From assembly GCA_903872255.1 (NCBI GenBank), contig CAIQJW010000248.1:1-9325 (forward strand): a stretch of 9,325 nucleotides of DNA, written 5' to 3'. This stretch comes from an uncultured delta proteobacterium. Lineage in GTDB: Bacteria; Desulfobacterota; Syntrophorhabdia; Syntrophorhabdales; Syntrophorhabdaceae. Shown piece after piece: positions 6,237 to 9,325 of this stretch; within the stretch, counting starts at the first letter, position 1; every line of letters starts with the position of its first letter. Made by a program: the position numbers and the translations under genes. The notes under the pieces are model-generated. The model saw only the letters and a program-made list of their open reading frames with translations, did not search any database and was not told the origin of the DNA.

Positions 6237-7088
6237 TTACCGTCTTTTGAAGCCGAACCCACCCTGATTGGTCGAAACCCGGATAAACCTGTCTGTATCC
6301 TGCTCATTTTTCAGAAGAGTGCCGAGGAATGGGATCTCGTTGTTGATCTTATCGATCTTGATACCGCCCAAGGATAAGGCCTTTATCCAGTCGAGCAGTT
6401 CACTCGTGGAGGGCCTTTTTTTCAGGCCGTCAATCTCCCGTAGCCAGTAGAATTTCTTCAGGGCCTCCCGGACAAGCTTGTCTTCTATGTCCGGATAATG
6501 GACCCTTATTATCCGCTCCATCATTTCCCCGTCCGGAAACTCAATGTAGTAAAAGAGACACCGTCTCAAGAATGCATCCGGGAGCTCTTTTTCTGAATTG
6601 CTTGTGATGATCACTATAGGCCTGTGTTTTGCGGACACTTCTTCGTCAAGTTCATTGATATGAAATGTCATTTCGTCAAGCTCATTGAGAAGGTCATTGG
6701 GAAATTCGATATCGGCCTTATCGATCTCGTCTATCAGCAGGATAACCTGTTCGTCGGTGGTGAATGACTGACCGAGCTTCCCCATTTTTATATACTGCCT
6801 GATATCACTGATATCCTTATCCTTGAACCGCGCATCGTTTAGCCTCTGCACGGTATCGTACACATAAAGTCCGTCGCGGGCCTTGGTCGTAGACTTAACA
6901 TTCCATATGAGCAGCTTCTTGTTAAGCGCCCGGGCTATGCTGTGGGCAAGAAGCGTTTTCCCCGTTCCCGGCTCTCCTTTAACAACAAGTGGTTTCTTCA
7001 GTATCACGGATACATTAACGATCTCCATAAGCGCCTTCGACGCTATGTAATCTTCGCTCCCGTGATATCCCTGAGGTGTGCCTGACAT
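6237..7088 (-). CDS. MoxR-family AAA+ ATPase, PA2707-like
   Basis: A 283-residue single-domain AAA+ ATPase. Walker A is GEPGTGKT (38-45), Walker B LLIDE (117-121), sensor 1 lies in ITSNSEKELP (N164), and the arginine finger is LRRC (R175/R176). The stretches WNVKSTTKARDGLYVYD (62-78), ADIEFPNDLLNELD (125-138) and KKRPSTSELLDWIKAL (223-238) agree with what I remember of the PA2707 subfamily of MoxR proteins. These pair with a VWA protein, as here. The start is an ATG with a perfect AAGGAGG seven bases upstream and a consensus promoter just ahead of that. Length and motifs are intact. The target complex cannot be told from the neighbours. Confidence 0.92.
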   Translation of the reverse strand: MSGTPQGYHGSEDYIASKALMEIVNVSVILKKPLVVKGEPGTGKTLLAHSIARALNKKLLIWNVKSTTKARDGLYVYDTVQRLNDARFKDKDISDIRQYIKMGKLGQSFTTDEQVILLIDEIDKADIEFPNDLLNELDEMTFHINELDEEVSAKHRPIVIITSNSEKELPDAFLRRCLFYYIEFPDGEMMERIIRVHYPDIEDKLVREALKKFYWLREIDGLKKRPSTSELLDWIKALSLGGIKIDKINNEIPFLGTLLKNEQDTDRFIRVSTNQGGFGFKRR

Positions 7089-7125
7089 AGTATTGCCTCC
7101 TTACAAAAGTGAAAAAATCCGCTAT

Positions 7126-7154
7126 ATTATAAGTGCTAAACCCTGTTATGTCAA
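7126..7154 (-). promoter_or_regulatory. Perfect-consensus sigma-70 promoter of the MoxR/VWA operon
   Basis: On the minus strand TTGACA (7154-7149) and TATAAT (7131-7126) are separated by exactly 17 bases, a full match to the sigma-70 consensus. Transcription would start near 7119, giving a leader of about 30 bases with AAGGAGG before the ATG at 7088. This predicts strong, housekeeping-type expression unless a repressor acts in the divergent region. Confidence 0.85.
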
Positions 7155-7209
7155 TGGATATGCCGAATACGGCGTCAAGCCCGCTGCCCGCAAAAAGTCA
7201 ATCTTTCGC

Positions 7210-7238
7210 TTGACAAAAAATCCTATTTGCTTTTTAAT
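7210..7238 (+). promoter_or_regulatory. Sigma-70 promoter of the aminotransferase leader
   Basis: TTGACA (7210-7215) and TTTAAT (7233-7238) are separated by 17 bases; the -35 is perfect and the -10 matches five of six. Transcription should start around 7243-7246, at or beside the ATG of the leader peptide (7245). The promoter diverges from the MoxR promoter, with 55 bases between the two -35 boxes. That gap contains an inverted repeat, GCCG-AATA-CGGC (7162-7173), that could be an operator. Confidence 0.75.
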
Positions 7239-7244
7239 GTTGGC

Positions 7245-7319
7245 ATGATGAGGATACTCTCTTATTATTCCAAGTTGTTTTTCTTTAGAAGCTTGCACCC
7301 GGGCATAACTTTGCGCTAA
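7245..7319 (+). CDS. Attenuator leader peptide with Tyr-Tyr and Phe-Phe-Phe codons
   Basis: A 24-codon reading frame (ATG 7245, TAA 7317-7319) lies between the promoter and the terminator hairpin. Its first fifteen residues are MMRILSYYSKLFFFR. Tyr codons are at 7263-7268 and three Phe codons at 7278-7286. This placing is what ribosome-mediated attenuation needs. A ribosome stalled at these codons would leave 7292-7300 free to pair as antiterminator, while one reaching the TAA would sit between the two antiterminator arms. No Shine-Dalgarno precedes the ATG, and the predicted transcript start almost coincides with it, so translation would be leaderless; ATG at 7248 is an alternative start. 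The aromatic run lies in a T-rich stretch and could be partly chance, but its combination with the RNA elements argues for a true leader peptide. Confidence 0.65.
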   Translation: MMRILSYYSKLFFFRSLHPGITLR

Positions 7320-7341
7320 CGCAAAGGGCCATGGGTGCAAG
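7292..7341 (+). promoter_or_regulatory. Predicted antiterminator fold of the attenuator
   Basis: CTTGCACCC (7292-7300) is a perfect 9-base complement of GGGTGCAAG (7333-7341). GGC (7302-7304) can further pair with GCC (7328-7330). Inside lies a perfect 7-bp hairpin, CTTTGCG-CTAA-CGCAAAG (7309-7326), whose loop carries most of the leader-peptide stop codon. The 3' arm overlaps the 5' arm and loop of the terminator that follows, so the two folds exclude each other. Confidence 0.7.
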
Positions 7342-7360
7342 GACCCATGGCCCTTTTTTT
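7323..7360 (+). terminator. Attenuator intrinsic terminator ahead of the aminotransferase genes
   Basis: GGGCCATGGGT (7326-7336) and ACCCATGGCCC (7343-7353) form a perfect 11-bp GC-rich stem with a six-base loop. It extends to 14 bp with AAA/TTT and is followed by seven T residues (7354-7360). It lies about 110 bases after the predicted start site and upstream of the aminotransferase ribosome binding site, with no coding gene before it other than the leader peptide. It therefore acts on the leader transcript. Confidence 0.9.
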
Positions 7361-7362
7361 GC

Positions 7363-7393
7363 GCCATGGGCTGGACACGCCTATGGCTTTTTT
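7363..7393 (+). terminator. Second, tandem terminator in the leader
   Basis: GCCATGGGC (7363-7371) pairs with GCCTATGGC (7379-7387) as a 9-bp stem with one G-T pair and a seven-base loop, followed by six T residues (7388-7393). The 5' arm repeats the CCATGGG core of the first terminator, so the two may have arisen by duplication. The arm could also pair with the 3' arm of the first hairpin (CCCATGG, 7344-7350). It ends five bases before the aminotransferase ribosome binding site. Confidence 0.6.
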
Positions 7394-7409
7394 ATTGAAA
7401 GGAGAGCCG

Positions 7410-8600
7410 ATGATCGTTTCCCGACAGATTCAGAAATTGATAGCAGACCAGGAAGGCTGGACACGCCGGATGTTTGAAGAAGGGATCAAGATCAAGAAGT
7501 TGTACGGCGACGAGAATGTCTACGATTTTTCCCTGGGAAATCCCGACACGGAGCCCCCGGAAGAATTACACAGGATGATGATCGACTCGCTGAGGAACCC
7601 CGCGAAGGGGATGCACCGCTACATGTCCAACAACGGCTACGAAGATGTCCGGCAGGATATAGCCGAATACCTCGGTGAATTATATGGATTGCCCTTCACC
7701 GCATCCCATGTTTTCATGTCCAACGGTGCCGCCGGGGGGCTCAATATCCTCCTCAAGGTCATGCTCAACCGGGGGGATGAGGTCATCGTGCCTTCCCCGT
7801 TCTTCTGGGAATTCAGAAATTACGTTAATAACCACGGCGGGGCCCTGAAAACGGTCGAGTCGAAGGATGATTTTCAGCTCGATATTGACCGCCTGGCGGA
7901 TGCAATAACCCCGAAGACGCGGGCCGTGCTCATCAACAGCCCCAATAACCCGACCGGTACCGTTTATTCCGAGAGAAGCATTTCCGATCTCGTAACGCTT
8001 CTTAACCGCAAACGGTCGGAAGGCCAGGACATCTATCTCATAGCCGACGACGCGTACAGGAAACTTGTCTTTGACGGCGTGGAACTGCCGAACGTTTTCA
8101 GGTCCTACGACCTTACATGTTCGATAAATTCGCATTCCAAGGACCTGGCCCTGCCCGGCGAGAGGATCGGTTATATCGCTATCTCGCCGCATCTGCCCGA
8201 TGCCGAGATGCTCATTTCGGGGCTTATGATCACGCAAAGGACCCTTGGTTTTGTCAATGCACCGGCTTTGTTTCAGCGCATCGTTTCGAAATTTCAACGG
8301 ACATCGGTGGATATAGGAGAATATCAGCGAAAACGCGACATCCTTTACGATGCATTGGTCGAAGGCGGGTTCGATTGCGTGAAACCCCAGGGTGCGTTCT
8401 ATATGTTCCCGCGCTCTCCCATCCCGGACGAGCTGAAATTCATACGGGCCCTGCAGCAAGAAGAGCGCATCATGGTTGTCCCGGGAAGAGGCTTCGGCAA
8501 GAAAGGCTACTTCAGGATCGCATACTGTGCTCCGATGGGAACACTTGAAAAAAGCCTCGACGGATTCATCCGGATGGGAAAACGTTTCATAAAGAGGTGA
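7410..8600 (+). CDS. PLP-dependent aminotransferase, fold type I (class I/II)
   Basis: A complete 396-residue aminotransferase of the aspartate/aromatic aminotransferase superfamily, cytoplasmic. Catalytic landmarks are all visible: NSPNNPTG (176-183) with the PLP-contacting Asn180; IADDAY (211-216) with Asp213 and Tyr216; SHSKDLALPGERIGY (241-255) with the Schiff-base Lys244 and the phosphate-binding Arg252; and YFRIAY (367-372) with Arg369, which binds the substrate carboxylate. The amino-acid substrate cannot be read from the sequence. The leader's Phe/Tyr codons suggest aromatic amino acids, such as phenylpyruvate or hydroxyphenylpyruvate transamination. I start it at ATG 7410, with AAAGGAGAG at 7398-7406; an upstream in-frame GTG at 7335 would lie inside the terminator hairpin. 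A paralogue follows five bases after its stop. Confidence 0.93.
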   Translation: MIVSRQIQKLIADQEGWTRRMFEEGIKIKKLYGDENVYDFSLGNPDTEPPEELHRMMIDSLRNPAKGMHRYMSNNGYEDVRQDIAEYLGELYGLPFTASHVFMSNGAAGGLNILLKVMLNRGDEVIVPSPFFWEFRNYVNNHGGALKTVESKDDFQLDIDRLADAITPKTRAVLINSPNNPTGTVYSERSISDLVTLLNRKRSEGQDIYLIADDAYRKLVFDGVELPNVFRSYDLTCSINSHSKDLALPGERIGYIAISPHLPDAEMLISGLMITQRTLGFVNAPALFQRIVSKFQRTSVDIGEYQRKRDILYDALVEGGFDCVKPQGAFYMFPRSPIPDELKFIRALQQEERIMVVPGRGFGKKGYFRIAYCAPMGTLEKSLDGFIRMGKRFIKR

Positions 8601-8605
8601 TAAAG

Positions 8606-9325
8606 GTGGGTATCTCAAGGGCTATCAGTAAATCCATGAAAGACTCATCATGGATACGGGCGATGTTCGAAGAAGGCGAAAAAATGAAGAAGATACACGG
8701 GCCCGAGAACATCCTCGATTTTACCCTCGGCAATCCCGACGTAGAGCCTCCCGAACAGGTGAAGCAGGAGCTTGTCAGGCTCGTCACCTCAGATACTTTA
8801 GGTATGCATCGATACATGACCAACAGCGGCTATGAAGATGTCCGATCTGAAGTTGCCGAATTTCATCGTCAGAGGACGGGACTTAGTTTTACAAAGGACC
8901 ATATTGTTATGACGGTCGGATCTGCCGGGGGCATGAATGTTGTCCTGAAATCTCTCCTTGACCCGGGCAATGAAGTAATTGTCCTGTCGCCATTTTTTGT
9001 TGAGTTCAAGTTCTACATTGAGAATCATGGCGGGATAATGAAGCTTGTCGAAACAACGGAGGATTTTCACCTCGATATCGGTAAGATAGAAAAGGCCATA
9101 ACGCGAAAAACCAAGGCGATTATCGTCAATTCGCCAAACAATCCGACCGGCGTCGTATACAGCCGGGAGGAGTTGGCGGAACTGGCCGGCCTTCTGCGCC
9201 AACGCAGAGAAAAGGGGCAGCGGATCTTTTTCCTTTCCGACGAAGCCTACAGGAAGATCCTGTACGATGGAATAACGCTTCCCGATGTATTCAACATCTA
9301 TGAAGACACTATCACGATAACGTCG
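8606..9325 (+). CDS. Second PLP-dependent aminotransferase, tandem paralogue, truncated by the window
   Basis: The frame is open from GTG 8606 to the last base, 240 codons, and has no stop in the window. It aligns without large gaps to the preceding aminotransferase and looks about half identical by eye. Shared stretches include MFEEG, LGNPD.EPPE, GMHRYM.N.GYEDVR, NSPNNPTG and EAYRK. The visible part has the Asn of NNPTG and the Asp/Tyr of SDEAY, but ends just before the expected PLP lysine. The GTG start is supported by GAGGTGAT (8594-8601), which overlaps the stop codon of the first gene, so the two are co-transcribed and probably translationally coupled. Both fall under the same attenuator. 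Differences near the active site may reflect a different substrate preference. Confidence 0.9.
   Translation, partial: MGISRAISKSMKDSSWIRAMFEEGEKMKKIHGPENILDFTLGNPDVEPPEQVKQELVRLVTSDTLGMHRYMTNSGYEDVRSEVAEFHRQRTGLSFTKDHIVMTVGSAGGMNVVLKSLLDPGNEVIVLSPFFVEFKFYIENHGGIMKLVETTEDFHLDIGKIEKAITRKTKAIIVNSPNNPTGVVYSREELAELAGLLRQRREKGQRIFFLSDEAYRKILYDGITLPDVFNIYEDTITITS

Noticed and set aside
7291..7342. Resemblance to a c-di-GMP-I (GEMM) riboswitch, with GGGCATAAC and ACGCAAAGGGCC-like strings
   Set aside because: The second helix and the tetraloop/receptor pair of that class are absent, and the pairing is fully explained by an antiterminator plus a leader peptide.
7146..7367. A 73-codon minus-strand frame in the control region
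   Set aside because: It runs across both promoters and the attenuator hairpins and shows no ribosome binding site or recognisable sequence.
7335..7409. N-terminal extension of the aminotransferase from an upstream in-frame GTG
   Set aside because: It would start inside the terminator stem and run through both terminators, without a ribosome binding site; ATG 7410 has a good one and matches the paralogue's N terminus.
7680..8618. A 312-codon minus-strand frame opposite the first aminotransferase
   Set aside because: The plus strand encodes a full aminotransferase with all catalytic motifs; the opposite frame has no recognisable domain and is a shadow.

Overview
The window looks like a piece of chromosome from a Gram-negative bacterium of moderate GC content, with sigma-70 type promoters and AAGGAGG-like ribosome binding sites. 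A deltaproteobacterial (Desulfobacterota) or related anaerobic lineage is my best guess. It rests on the mix of gene families (a cyclic-nucleotide-domain GspE/PilB ATPase, a PA2707-type MoxR/VWA pair, a Lys/Ala/Pro-rich histone-like protein), not on any marker gene. No transposase, integrase, tRNA, rRNA or CRISPR array is visible.

Layout. Positions 1-47 hold the first codons of a minus-strand gene that leaves the window. A short intergenic region follows. Two plus-strand genes then form an operon (251-1524): a protein with sigma-70 region 2 but no region 4, and a coiled-coil protein. Converging on them from the right is a histone-H1-like gene (1586-1966, minus), with its own strong promoter and a terminator that lies inside the end of the coiled-coil gene. 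Next on the minus strand is a translationally coupled pair: a TVP38/TMEM64 membrane protein (2065-2826) downstream of a GspE/PilB-type ATPase with an N-terminal cyclic-nucleotide-binding domain (2823-4838). Then come a VWA protein (5006-6223) and its MoxR AAA+ partner (6237-7088), driven by a perfect-consensus promoter. After a divergent control region (7089-7409), two tandem paralogous PLP aminotransferases run on the plus strand (7410-8600, and 8606 to the window end, truncated).

The most interesting part is the leader of the aminotransferase operon. A good promoter (TTGACA-17-TTTAAT) is followed at once by a 24-codon reading frame with consecutive Tyr-Tyr and Phe-Phe-Phe codons. After that come a perfect 9-bp pairing that can act as antiterminator, and an overlapping 11- to 14-bp hairpin with a T7 tract that is a textbook intrinsic terminator. 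A second hairpin-plus-T6 terminator follows before the aminotransferase ribosome binding site. This is the layout of ribosome-mediated transcription attenuation, and it predicts that the aminotransferases respond to phenylalanine/tyrosine supply. The leader ORF has no visible Shine-Dalgarno and appears to start at or next to the transcript 5' end, so it would be read as a leaderless message.

Other points worth attention: the GspE-like ATPase carries a cNMP domain where the first half of the usual N-terminal domain would be; the sigma-like protein ends without a -35-binding domain and has a perfect 12-bp inverted repeat just after region 2; the histone-like gene is built from 66/51/66-bp tandem repeats.
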